Assembly: GCA_012934845.2 (NCBI GenBank)
Contig: WNNJ02002011.1
Coordinates: 124,001 to 188,000, forward strand
Direction of reading: 5' to 3'
Length of the DNA stretch: 64,000 bases
Source: Pomphorhynchus laevis
Taxonomy: Eukaryota; Acanthocephala; Palaeacanthocephala; Echinorhynchida; Pomphorhynchidae
Below, in pieces: positions 42,807 to 56,838 of the stretch (positions are counted from its first letter, which is position 1; each line of letters opens with the position of its first letter). The notes beneath the pieces were generated by a model. The model saw only the letters and a program-made list of their open reading frames with translations. It ran no database searches and was not told the origin of the DNA. Position numbers and translations under genes: made by a program.

Positions 42807-43640
42807 TTATACTTTTTATAATCAATGCTTTGAGCATTGCAGTAGTACGGTATGGACTATTTACAATAACCCATGTTTATTTCATTGAATTAATGATAAA
42901 GAATATAAGTTTTTTTTTGGGTTACCTTATCTTAATGAATATTATTATTTCAAAACAATTTTTTTAACAAAAACAATCTTTGCAACAATGCAAATAGCAA
43001 AGTTACTAATTTTGCCAATTTAGAAGATATTTTTGTCTTATTGTGATGCCCTTTCTTGGACTTTTAATTCCAATTCAAGGTTCATTTGCGACATCTAAAA
43101 ATATATAATAATATTTATGTTGATATAAATAAACATTATAAACTAATGCGATAAACTGATCACATATCCGATTGAAATATAACATTTAAGTACGTAACTA
43201 ACTTGAAATGGACTTATAACTTGAAAAGTGTGGCAGGGTTTGACTAAAACAAAGTATAAATAAACAATTTGTATCTCTTGTTTGGATAATATACTATATA
43301 CCAACTAAGCATATAAAAGTAGGTATTTCCTATATCTTGCTTTTTATTTTTGACCTTTTTATATAATGTATTTGAAATAAAAGTAATATAAATTATTTAT
43401 ACTATGTAAATTTTATATTTGAGGACTAAATATTTAGTTCTCCTTATTCCATTTTAAATTTACTTGACATTGATAGCCTATCACGTCCCTAATATCGTAT
43501 ATTTGCTACCCTGTGGAACGAACTCTATGAAACGAACTTCACGACTTCTCAACACGATATTAAGACTTTTCCTTGACTTCTTAACATGAACTCAACGACT
43601 TGTCAAGGAATTCTCAACCGTAAATTAACAATCGTAACTC
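42807..43640. other. Gene-free AT-rich stretch before the satellite
   Basis: No supported gene. The last 150 bp drift into the satellite (acgaactcta-type, decayed units from about 43,510). Confidence 0.45.
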
Positions 43641-46600
43641 TAAAATTGACCCCTACAATATGAACTCTACAATATGAAATCTACAATTGAACTATACAAT
43701 ATGAACTCAACAATATGAACTCTATAATATGAACTCTATAATAAGAATTCTACCATATGAACTCTACAATATGAACTCTACAATATGAATTCTAAAATAT
43801 GAACGCTACAATAAGAATTCTACCAGATGAGCTCTACAATATGAATTCAACAATATGAGCTCTACAATACGAACTCTACAATATGAATTCTACAATATGA
43901 ACGCTATAATAAGAATTCTACCATATGAGCTCTACAATATGAATTCAACAATATAAGCTCTACAATACGAACTCTACAATATGAATTCTACAATATGAAC
44001 GCTATAATAAGAATTATTCCATATGAGCTCTACAATATGAATTCGACAATATGAACACTACAATACGAACTCTACAATATGAATTCTACAATATGAACTC
44101 TACAATATGAACTCTACAATATGAACTCTACAATATGAACTCAACAATTAAACTCCACAATATGAACTCTACAAAATGAACTCTACAATATAAACTCTAC
44201 AATATGAACTCTATAATATGAACTCTACAATATGAACTCAACAATATGAATTAACAATATAAATTCTGCAACATAAACTCTACAATATGATATCTACAAT
44301 GTAAACTCTACAATATGAACGCTACAATATGAACTCTTCAATATTAATTCTAAAATGTGGACTCTACAAAGTGAACTCCACAATATGAACGCTACAATTT
44401 GAATTCTACAATAAGAATTCTACAATATGAACTCTACAATATGAACTCTAAAATATAAACTCTACAATATAAACTCTACAATATCAACGCTACAATAAGA
44501 ATTCTACAATATTAACTCTACAATAAGAATTCTACAATATGAACTCTACAGTATGAACTCTACAATATGAACTCTACAATATGAACTCAACAATATGAAT
44601 TCTACAATTGAACTATGCAATATAAACTCTACAATATTAATTCTACAATTTGAACTTAACAATAAGAATTCTACAATATGATCTCTACAATATGAACTCT
44701 ACAATATGAACTCTACAATATGAACTCTACAATATGAATTCTACAATTGAACTATGCAATATTAACTCTACAATATTAATTCTACAATATGAACTCAACA
44801 ATATGAACTCAGCAATTTGAACTTAACAATATGAATTCTACAATATGATCGCTACAATAAGAATTCTACTATATGAGCTCTACAATATAAATTCTACAAT
44901 ATGAACTCTACAATACGAACTCTACAATATTAATTCTACAATATGAACTCTACAATGTGAACTCTACAATATGAACGCTACAATACGAATTCTACAATAT
45001 CAACGCTACAATAAGAATTCTACAATATGAACTCTACAATATGAACTCTACAATATGAACTCTACAATATGAACTCAACAATATGAACTCTACAATATGA
45101 ACTTTACAACATGAACTCTACAATATGAACTCTACAATTTGAATTCTAAAATATGAACGCTACAATAAGAATTCTACCATATGAGCTCTACAATATGAAT
45201 TCTACAATATGAACTCTACAATACGAACTCTACAATATGAATTCTACAATATGAACTCAACAATTAAACTCCACAATATGAACTCTACAATATGAACTCA
45301 ACAATTAAACTCCACAATATGTACTATACAATATAAACTCTACAATATGAACTCTACAATATGAACTCTGCAATATGAACTCTACAATATGAATTAATAA
45401 TATGAATTCTGCAATATTAACTCTAAAATATGATATCTACAATGTGAACTCTACAATATGAACGCTACAATATGAACTCTTCAATATTAATTCTACAATG
45501 TGGACTCTACAATGTGAACTCTACAATATGAACGCTACAATTTGAATTCTACAATAAGAATTCTACAATATGAACTCTACAATATAAACTCTACAATATC
45601 AACGCTACAATAAGAATTCTACAATATTAACTCTACAATAAGAATTCTAAAATATGAACACTACAATATGAACTCTACAATATGAACTCTACAATATGAA
45701 CTCTACAATATGAACTCTACAATATGAACTCTACAATTGAACTATGCAATATAAACTCTACAATATTAATTCTACAATTTATACTTGACAATAAGAATTC
45801 TACAATATTAATTCTACAATATGAATTCAACAATATGAACTCATCAATATGAACTCAGCAATTTGACATTAACAATATCAATTCTACAATATGATCGCTA
45901 CAATAAGAATTCTACTATATGAGCTCTACAATATGAATTCTACAATATGAACTCTACAATACGAACTCTACAATATTTATTCTACAATATGAACTCTACA
46001 ATATAAACTCTACGATATCAACGCTACAATAAGAATTCTACAATATGAATTCTACAATATGAACTCTACAATACGAACTCTACAATATTAATTCTACAAT
46101 ATGAACTCTACAATATAAACTCTACAATATCAACGCTACAATAAGAATTCTACAATATTAACTCTACAATAAGAATTCTACAATATGAACTCTACAATAT
46201 GAACTCTACAATATGAACTCTACAATATGAATTCTACAATTGAACTATGCAATATAAACTCTACAATATTAATTCTACAATGTAAACTTAGCAATAAGAA
46301 TTCTACAATATTAATTCTACAATATGAATTCAACAATATGAACTCATCAATATAAACTCAGCAATTTGACCTTAACAATATGAATTCTACAATATGATCG
46401 CTACAATAAGAATTCTACTATATGAGCTCTACAATATGAATTCTACAATATGAACTCTACAATACGAACTCTACAATATGATCGCTACAATAAGAATTCT
46501 ACTATATGAGCTCTACAATATGAATTCTACAATATGAACTCTACAATACGAACTCTACAATATTAATTCTACAATATGAACTCTACAATGTGAACTCTAC

Positions 46601-49600
46601 AATATGAACGCTACAATACGAATTCTACAATATGAACGCAACAATATGAACTCTACAATATGAATTCTACAATTGAACTATGCAATATTAACTCTACAAT
46701 ATTAATTCTACAATATGAACTCAACAATATGAACTCAGCAATTTGAACTTAACAATATGAATTCTACAATATGATCGCTACAATAAGAATTCTACTATAT
46801 GAGCTCTACAATATAAATTCTACAATATGAACTCTACAATACGAACTGTACAATATCAATTCTACAATATGAACTCTACAATGTGAACTCTACAATATGA
46901 ACGCTACAATACGAAGTCTACAATATCAACGCTACAAAAAGAATTCTACAATATGAACTCTACAATATGAACTCTTCAATATGAACTCCACAATATGAAA
47001 TCTACAATATGAACTCTACAATATGAACTCTACAATATGAACTCTACAATATGAATTCTACAATTGAACTTTGCAATATAAACTCTACAATATTAATTCT
47101 ACAATAAGAATTCCTCAATATGAACTCTACAATATGAACTCTACAATATGAACTCGTCAATATGAATTCTACAATATGAGCTCTACAATATGAATTCTAC
47201 AATATAAACTCTACAATACGAACTCTACAATATGAATTCTACAATATGAACTCAACAATATGAACTCTACAATACGAACTCTACAATATGAATTCTACAA
47301 TATGAACTCTACAATATGAATTCTACAATTGAACTATGCAATATTAACTCTACAATATTAATTCTACATTCTGAACTCTACAATATGAACTCTGCAATAT
47401 GAACTCAACAATATTAACTCAACAATTTGAATTAACAATATGAATTCTACAATAGGAATTCTACAAGATGAATTCTACAATATGAATGCTACAATAAGAA
47501 TTCTACAATATGAACTCTTCAATATGAACTCTACAATATGAACTCTTCAATATGAACTCTTCAATATTAATTCTACAATGTGGACTCTACAATGTGAACT
47601 CTACAATATGAACGCTGCAATTTGAATTCTACAATTAGAATTCTACTATATGAACTCTGCAATGTGGACTCTACAATTTGAATTCTACAATATGAACTCT
47701 ACAATATGAACTCTACAATATGAACTCTACAATATGAACTCTACAATATGAACTCTACAATATGAACTCTACAATATGAACGCTACAATATGAACTCTAC
47801 AATATGAATTCTACAATTGAACTATGCAATATTAACTCTACAATATTAATTCTACAATATGAACTCAACAATATGAACTCAGCAATTTGAACTTAACAAT
47901 ATGAATTCTACAATATGATCGCTGCAATAAGAATTCTACTATATGAGCTCTACAATATAAATTCTACAATATGAACTCTACAATACGAGCTCTACAATAT
48001 GAACTCTACAATATTAATTCTACAATATGAACTCTACAATGTGAACTCTACAATATGAACGCTACAATACGAATTCTACAATATGAACGCAACAATATGA
48101 ACTCTACAATATGAATTCTACAATTGAACTATGCAATATTAACTCTACAATATTAATTCTACAATATGAACTCAACAATATGAACTCAGCAATTTGAACT
48201 TAACAATATGAATTCTACAATATGATCGCTACAATAAGAATTCTACTATATGAGCTCTACAATATAAATTCTACAATATGAACTCTACAATACGAACTGT
48301 ACAATATCAATTCTACAATATGAACTCTACAATGTGAACTCTACAATATGAACGCTACAATACGAAGTCTACAATATCAACGCTACAAAAAGAATTCTAC
48401 AATATGAACTCTACAATATGAACTCTACAATATGAACTCTACAATATGAACTCTACAATATGAACGCTACAATATGAACTCTACAATATGAATTCTACAA
48501 TTGAACTATGCAATATTAACTCTACAATATTAATTCTACAATATGAACTCAACAATATGAACTCAGCAATTTGAACTTAACAATATGAATTCTACAATAT
48601 GATCGCTACAATAAGAATTCTACTATATGAGCTCTACAATATGAATTCTACAATATAAACTCTACAATACGAACTCTACAATATGAATTCTACAATATGA
48701 ACTCAACAATATGAACTCTACAATACGAACTCTACAATATGAATTCTACAATATGAACTCTACAATATGAATTCTACAATTGAACTATGCAATATTAACT
48801 CTACAATATTAATTCTACATTCTGAACTCTACAATATGAACTCTGCAATATGAACTCAACAATATTAACTCAACAATTTGAACTTAACAATATGAATTCT
48901 ACAATAGGAATTCTACAAGATGAATTCTACAATATGAATGCTACAATAAGAATTCTACAATATGAACTCTTCAATATGAACTCTACAATATGAACTCTTC
49001 AATATGAACTCTTCAATATTAATTCTACAATGTGGACTCTACAATGTGAACTCTACAATATGAACGCTGCAATTTGAATTCTACAATTAGAATTCTACTA
49101 TATGAACTCTGCAATGTGGACTCTACAATTTGAATTCTACAATATGAACTCTACAATATGAACTCTACAATATGAACTCTACAATATGAATTCTACAATA
49201 TGAACTCTACAATATGAACTCTACAATATGAACGCTACAATATGAACTCTACAATATGAATTCTACAATTGAACTATGCAATATTAACTCTACAATATTA
49301 ATTCTACAATATGAACTCAACAATATGAACTCAGCAATTTGAACTTAACAATATGAATTCTACAATATGATCGCTACAATAGGAATTCTACTATATGAGC
49401 TCTACAATATAAATTCTACAAAATGAACTCTACAATACGAACTCTACAATATTAATTCTACAATATGAACTCTACAATGTGAACTCTACAATATGAACGC
49501 TACAATACGAATTCTACAATATCAACGCTACAAAAAGAATTCTACAATATGAACTCTACAATATGAACTCTACAATATGAACTCTACAATATGAACTCAA

Positions 49601-52600
49601 CAATATGAACTCTACAATATGAACTTTACAACATGAACTCTACAATATGAACTCTACAATTTGAATTCTAAAATATGAACGCTACAATAAGAATTCTACC
49701 ATATGAGCTCTACAATATGAATTCTACAATATGAACTCTACAATACGAACTCTACAATATGAATTCTACAATATGAACTCTACAAAACGAACTCTACAAT
49801 ATGAATTCTACAATATGAACTCAACAATTAAACTCCACAATATGAACTCTACAATATGAACTCAACAACTAAACTCCACAATATGTACTATACAATATGA
49901 ACTCTACAATATGAACTCTACAATATGAACTCTGCAATATGAACTCTACAATATGAATTAACAATATGAATTCTGCAATATTAACTCTACAATATGATAT
50001 CTACAATGTGAACTCTACAATATGAACGCTACAATATGAACTCTTCAATATTAATTCTACAATGTGGACTCTACAATGTGAACTCTACAATATGAACGCT
50101 ACAATTTGAATTCTACAATAAGAATTCTACAATATGAACTCTACAATATAAACTCTACAATATAAACTCTACAATATCAACGCTACAATAAGAATTCTAC
50201 AATATTTACTCTACAATAAGAATTCTAAAATATGAACACTACAATATGAACTCTACAATATGAACTCTACAATATGAACTCTACAATATGAACTCTACAA
50301 TATGAACTCTACAATATGAACTCTACAATTGAACTATGCAATATAAACTCTACAATATTAATTCTACAATTTATACTTGACAATAAGAATTCTACAATAC
50401 TAATTCTACAATATGAATTCAACAATATGAACTCATCAATATGAACTCAGCAATTTGAACTTAACAATATCAATTCTACAATATGATCGCTACAATAAGA
50501 ATTCTACTATATGAGCTCTACAATATGAATTCTACAATATGAACTCTACAATACGAACTCTACAATATGAATTCTACAATATGAACTCTACAATATAAAC
50601 TCTACGATATCAACGCTACAATAAGAATTCTACAATATGAATTCTACAATATGAACTCTACAATACGAACTCTACAATATTAATTCTACAATATGAACTC
50701 TACAATATAAACTCTACAATATCAACGCTACAATAAGAATTCTACAATATCAACTCTACAATAAGAATTCTACAATATGAACTCTACAATATGAACTCTA
50801 CAATATGAACTCTACAATATGAATTCTACAATTGAACTATGCAATATAAACTCTACAATATTAATTCTACAATTTAAACTTAGCAATAAGAATTCTACAA
50901 TATTAATTCTACAATATGAATTCAACAATATGAACTCATCAATATAAACTCAGCAATTTGACCTTAACAATATGAATTCTACAATTTGATCGCTACAATA
51001 AGAATTCTACTATATGAGCTCTACAATATGAATTCTACAATATGAACTCTACAATACGAACTCTACAATATGATTGCTACAATAAGAATTCTACTATATG
51101 AGCTCTACAATATGAATTCTACAATATGAACTCTACAATACGAACTCTACAATATTAATTCTACAATATGAACTCTACAATGTGAACTCTACAATATGAA
51201 CGCTACAATACGAATTCTACAATATCAACGCTACAATAAGAATTCTACAATATGAACTCTACAATATGAACTCTACAATATGAACTCTACAATATGAACT
51301 CTACAATATGAACTCTACAATATGAACTCTACAATATGAACTTTACAATATGAACTCTACAATATGAACTCTACAATATGAACTCTACAATATGAACTCT
51401 ACAATATGAACTCTACAATATGAACTCTACAATATGAACTCTACAATATGAACTCTACAATATGAACTCTACAATATGAACTCTACAATATGAACTCTAC
51501 AATATGAACTCTACAATATGAATTTAAAATATGAACGCTACAATAAGAATTCTACCATATGAGCTCTACAATTTGAATTCTACAATATGAACTCTACAAT
51601 ACGAACTCTACAATATGAATTCTACAATATGAACTCAACAATTATACTCCACAATATGAACTCTACAATATGAACTCAACAATTAAACTCCACAATATGA
51701 ACTCTACAATATGAACTCTATAATATGAACTCTACAATATGAACTCTACAATATGAACTCAACAATATGAATTAACAATATGAATTCTGCAATATAAACT
51801 CTACAATATGATATCTACAATGTGAACTCGACAATATAAACGCTACAATATGAACTCTTCAATATTAATTCTACAATGTGGACTCTACAATGTGAACTCT
51901 ACAATATGAACGCTACAATTTGAATTCTACAATATGAACTCTACAATATAAACTCTACAATATCAACGCTACAATAAGAATTCTACAATATTAACTCTAC
52001 AATAAGAATTCTACAATATGAACTCTACAATACGAACTCTACAATATGAACTCTACAATATGAACTCTACAATATGAACTCTACAATATGAATTCTACAA
52101 TTGAACTATGCAATATAAACTCTACAATATTAATTCTTCAATTTGAACTTAACAATAAGAATTCTGCAATATGATCTCTACAATATGAACTCTACAATAT
52201 GAATTCTACAATTGAACTATGCGATATTAACTCTACAATATTAATTCTACAATATGAACTCAACAATATGAACTCATCAATATGAGTTCAACAATATGAA
52301 CTCAGCAATTTGAAGTTAACAATATGAATTCTACATATGATCGCTACAATAAGAATTCTACTATATGAGCTCTACAATATGAATTCTACAATTTGAACTC
52401 TACAAAACGAACTCTACAACATTAATTATACAATATGAACTCTACAATGTGAACTCAACAATATGAACGCTACAATACGAATTCTACAATATCAACGCTA
52501 CAATAAGAATTTTACAATATGAACTCTACAATATGAACTCTACAATATGAACTCTTCAATATGAACTCCACAATATGAAATCTACAATATGAACTCTACA

Positions 52601-53735
52601 ATATGAACTCTACAATATGAACTCTACAATATGAATTCTACAATTGAACTTTGCAATATAAACTCTACAATATTAATTCTACAATAAGAATTCCTCAATA
52701 TGAACTCTACAATATGAACTCTACAATATGAACTCGTCAATATGAATTCTACAATATGAGCTCTACAATATGAATTCTACAATATAAACTCTACAATACG
52801 AACTCTACAATATGAATTCTACAATATGAACTCAACAATATGAACTCTACAATACGAACTCTACAATATGAATTCTACAATATGAACTCTACAATATGAA
52901 CTCTACAATATGAATTCTACAATTGAACTATGCAATATTAACTCTACAATATTAATTCTACATTATGAACTCTACAATATGAACTCTGCAATATGAACTC
53001 AACAATATGAACTCAACAATTTGAACTTAACAATATGAATTCTACAATAGGAATTCTACAAGATGAATTCTACAATATGAATGCTACAATAAGAATTCTA
53101 CAATATGAACTCTTCAATATGAACTCTACAATATGAACTCTTCATTATTAATTCTACAATGTGGACTCTACAATGTGAACTCTACAATATGAACGCTGCA
53201 ATTTGAATTCTACAATTAGAATTCTACTATATGAACTCTGCAATGTGGACTCTACAATTTGAATTCTACAATATGAACTCTACAATATGAACTCTACAAT
53301 ATGAACTCTACAATATGAACTCTACAATATGAACTCTACAATATGAACTCTACAATATGAACTCTACAATATGAACGCTACAATATGAACTCTTCAATAT
53401 TAATTCTACAATGTGGACTCTACAATGTGAACTCTACAATATTAACGCTACAATTTGAATTCTACAATATGAACTCTACAATATGAACTCTACAATATGA
53501 ATTCTACAATATAAACTCTACAATATCAACCCTACAATAAGAATTCTACAATATGAACTCTACAATATGAACTCTACAATATGAACTCTACAATATGAAC
53601 TCTACAATATGAACTCTACAATATGAACTCTACAATATGAACTCTACAATATGAACTCTACAATGTAATCATTACTTGATGAACTGCACTACAATTGAAC
53701 TCTTATATTTAATTCTACAATTGAACTTTACAATA
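43641..53735. repeat. 10-kb minisatellite, 14-bp unit
   Basis: Roughly 700 tandem copies of TACAATATGAACTC and its variants (TACAATATGAATTC, TACAATAAGAATTC, TACAATATGAACGC, TACAATACGAACTC, AACAATATGAACTC), interspersed with shorter units such as tacaattgaactatgc. Variants occur in a fixed order over long stretches, so higher-order repeats exist: a block at 46,626-46,930 recurs at 48,085-48,390; one at 47,456-47,690 recurs near 48,906 and 53,049; and a block of more than 1 kb starting near 45,060 recurs from about 49,600. Uniform unit runs (51,250-51,510 and 53,540-53,660) look like the youngest parts. Both edges decay gradually. No ORF. Confidence 0.95.
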
Positions 53736-54020
53736 TGAATATTATAGGTGTTTGTTTCCCCTATAGCCGAGTGACGTAAATGGGCTAATTAAAAAATCTT
53801 CTAGAATATTATATAATATTATATATTATTTATATATAATATTTATTTTTTAAATTTTTATAAGTCCCTTGTGCAGATCATTAAATTTTATCTATTCATC
53901 ATTGCCGTTACTTTATTACGATTTAGTAAATCCATTAATTTTAAAATACTTTCTACAGTGAGATCAGTAAACAAATATTAGTAAAATTACATTTGAAAAC
54001 TCACAGTTAAAATTGTTAAT
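53736..54020 (-). other. 3' flank of the protease gene
   Basis: Short AT-rich stretch between the satellite edge and the protease stop. A minus-strand AATAAA lies at 53,912-53,917, about 105 bp after the stop, and is a plausible polyadenylation signal; another AATAAA overlaps the last codons. Confidence 0.5.
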
Positions 54021-54761
54021 TTAAAATTTATTAATCATAGATAAAATCCAATCTACTTCAGTGGCTACTTTCGCAAATATGTTCTGCTTGTTAGTCTCAT
54101 CGCATCTTCCGCCACCATAACTAGCGACACCGAATATGTACCATTTGTACACTGCTTGAACCGTTGAATTCACATTAGAATCATTTGCAGGTATAACACT
54201 TCCTTCACAAGCTAAAGGTGTTCCACTATCACCTTCGCAAATGCTTTTACCTTCTTCATTTTGAGCACATATCTTATTTAATGGCAACGGTTTCAATTCA
54301 GTAGGTATAAGCACACAATCACTGTTATTTATTACTTTATTAACACTTTTCCTAGCATACTTTGTTGGCGTTACAGACATTTCATTTGTTTTTCCCCACC
54401 CGGCTACAATGCATAGTGTATCATACGGAACTTCCATATCCTGACTTGGAAGACACGCTGCATTTGTATATTCATCAAAATTAATAGGTTTCCGCAGCTT
54501 TATTAATGCAATGTCATTCATTGGAGAACCAGTATGAAATAAACTCATGTTAGGATTTATAATGTATTTTTCAACAGATTCCCCGATTGAATTACTACCG
54601 CCATATGATAAGGATAGATTGCTAGGCTCAATGTAACTAATGCCGTGTTTTAAATATGAGCCTACTAAACAGTGGGCAGCGGTCAATATCCATTGAGGAT
54701 GAATTATAGCTCCAGAACATAAAGAGTTTAGATCTGTTGAAATGTTAATATTGATTTTTAC
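54021..54761 (-). CDS. Secreted trypsin-fold serine protease, exon 2 (catalytic domain)
   Basis: Exon 2 of a two-exon gene whose first exon is at 58,054-58,389. The acceptor ttattttag lies just before 54,761, and joining in phase 0 gives GECPWL-VKINI, the usual PW-V-I strand before the catalytic core. Catalytic triad: His in LTAAHC, Asp in NDIALIKL, Ser in CEGDSGTP. GWG and the Cys pairs expected for 42-58, 136-201, 168-182 and 191-220 are present. Residue 189 (chymotrypsin numbering) is Ser, position 216 is Gly and 226 appears to be Asn rather than Gly, so trypsin-like Lys/Arg cleavage is unlikely and a chymotrypsin- or elastase-like pocket is more probable. GDSGGP is changed to GDSGTP. It ends in VATEVDWILSMINKF. 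The 246 residues here plus 112 from exon 1 give 358. Confidence 0.88.
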   Translation of the reverse strand, partial: VKININISTDLNSLCSGAIIHPQWILTAAHCLVGSYLKHGISYIEPSNLSLSYGGSNSIGESVEKYIINPNMSLFHTGSPMNDIALIKLRKPINFDEYTNAACLPSQDMEVPYDTLCIVAGWGKTNEMSVTPTKYARKSVNKVINNSDCVLIPTELKPLPLNKICAQNEEGKSICEGDSGTPLACEGSVIPANDSNVNSTVQAVYKWYIFGVASYGGGRCDETNKQNIFAKVATEVDWILSMINKF

Positions 54762-55319
54762 CTAAAATAATTTATATTTTGATTAATATTTATCAAAATT
54801 AATGTAAATGAACTGATGAAATACTTTGAACATTTTTATGACGCAAATGCTACTTTTACTGAGACATAATTAATACAATTTTAATTCTAATAATTTTGAT
54901 CAAATAAAGTTTGATAAATTGAATTAATCATTTCAGACCCGTTTAAACTGAGTATACATATTTTGTAAATTTAAAAATGTAAATATTTTATTCTTGTGTA
55001 ATCTTAAATCTTATTCTATATATTACCTGAATCTTATTTTAATCTTAAACTAACTTAATCTTAAACAACAACTTGAATATTTTTTTAGTCTTAGATCTGA
55101 TTTTATCTTAATCTTATTTTAATCTTAAATAATCTAAAAAAAATCTAAAAAATTTTTATAGGATTTTTTTAAATTTCCAAACTAATAAAAATAAAGAACT
55201 TTTAGTAAACATTGTTTTATTTTTATTAAAAATAAAGCAATCCAGATCAGTTAACTGAGTATACTTATTTTGTACTATATATTGGTACATTTAGAATAAA
55301 GATTTTAAACTTAAAATTT

Positions 55320-55625
55320 ATATAATTTAGATTTTTAATTATAAGAATTTTTTAAACTCCAATTTTTATGAATTTGAAATATAAATTAATATAAATTTAA
55401 TTATAAGAATTTAATTATAAGAATTTTTTAAACTCCAATTTTTATGAATTTGAAATATAAATTAATATAAATTTAATTATAAGAATTTAATTATAAGAAT
55501 TTTTTAAACTCCAATTTTTATGAATTTGAAATATAAATTAATATAAATTTAATTATAAGAATTTAATTATAAGAATTTTTTAAACTCCAATTTTTATGAA
55601 TTTGAAATATAAATTAATATAAATT
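55320..55625. repeat. 76-bp tandem repeat, about four copies
   Basis: The landmark aaactccaatttttatgaat starts at 55,354, 55,430, 55,506 and 55,582, exactly 76 bp apart. The copies are almost identical, so expansion is recent. Inside each, ttaattataagaa is itself doubled. Confidence 0.92.
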
Positions 55626-56225
55626 TAAAAATAAATATTAAAAAATAAAAAATATTTTAATCTTTAAATTTTCTATAATTGAGATTTGATAAGATTTTTT
55701 GTATAAAGTAATATTTAATTTTAGTACACTCATAAGCAAGTGATTTATGATTCAAGAGCCTACAATATTTTTCACGAGCATAATCACAAGATGACAGTTA
55801 TAATGACATAATCTTTTTGGTAGTGAGATATTCTTAATCAAACCAAATAGCTTGATGATAACTTCATGGAACGAAAACCTTTAAAGGCAATATTTTGTCA
55901 AGAATTTCGGTAATGCATGATTTATAAATATAAACAAGAATATTTATGGATGATGAACAATACAGATATAAAAAATTTCTAAATAATTTTGAAAAAGAGT
56001 TAAATCAAGAAATATCCAGGATCGATAAGATCGCGATGTGGTAAAAAATCAGAAGAGTAATGTAGTTGTAAGAGAAACAAAAATTGATCAGAGATACCAG
56101 CATCAAACACGGTGACACTCTATCATCCCAGAATACGTGTAGCATCAGTGTGTTGATAAACGAATCCGAGATCATCAGTTATTGAAAAACGGCGTGCAGC
56201 ATTCTGTGATGTTGGACATTTGACA

Positions 56226-56249
56226 TGAATGTTGAAATTTCAACATTCA
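56226..56249. repeat. Perfect 24-bp palindrome
   Basis: tgaatgttgaaa followed by its exact reverse complement tttcaacattca, with no spacer. Function unknown. Confidence 0.85.
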
Positions 56250-56589
56250 CATGTTGAATTATAAGATCACATAGGAAATACCCTGATTCTGTAATACAGA
56301 GAAGCAGCAGTTCTTTTTCGTTAAACATATGAAGATCAACTTCAACTTTGCTACACTAAAGAGTTGATGTTTATTAGTCTAAACAATACTGACGAAGTGG
56401 GAAATGATAAAGGAGAATAAACGCATGTTGTAGGTTCAATACTACCTTTATTTAGTCAAATGGCATACTATTTTCACGATGCCGATTATTAAGCCCCAGT
56501 ATCTCCGGATTTGTATCACATACCGGTGTTGTCTCTACACCATCAACTGTAAATGATTATTTTCGGAACGATTATTTGAATTAGTTAAA

Positions 56590-56838
56590 TTTGATATTTA
56601 AATGAATTATTGTGGGGAGTGCAACATGATTTAGATTTCTGAAATTGAACAAATGTAGCGTACCGTGATTTTCATCTAGCTGCAAAACGTCGAAAATTCT
56701 GTTATTTCGTATTCTGTCAAATTTTCCTGGATTATACGCTTTCCTGATCCGTATTTCCTCTAGTACAGCATTTCTGACTTCCCCCTCAGGCGGAGATAGA
56801 TTAGCATTTATGAATACTTCAAAATATATATCTTATTA
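56590..56838 (-). other. Unrecognised coding-like segment
   Basis: The minus-strand frame, about 80 codons between stops, has protein-like composition (GEVRNAVLEEIRIRKAYN, FDRIRNNRIFDVLQLDE) and is GC-richer than its surroundings. No ATG is near its start; an aataag acceptor-like site precedes it. It lies inside the protease intron but is not needed to join the two exons. It could be an exon of another gene, an unused exon or a transposon relic; I do not recognise it. Confidence 0.3.

Noticed and set aside
43020-43075. Possible tiny exon (TTTTTAG then ATGTCGCAAATG..) on the minus strand before the satellite
   Set aside because: Only 18 codons, no partner exon and no recognised domain; too weak to call.
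43641-53735. 14-bp satellite as a CRISPR-like array or a coding repeat
   Set aside because: There are no unique spacers between units; a 14-bp unit shifts frame each time and stops occur in all frames.
53736-54020. Second downstream exon of the protease
   Set aside because: The frame at 54,021 ends with the normal C-terminal helix of a chymotrypsin-fold enzyme followed by a stop.
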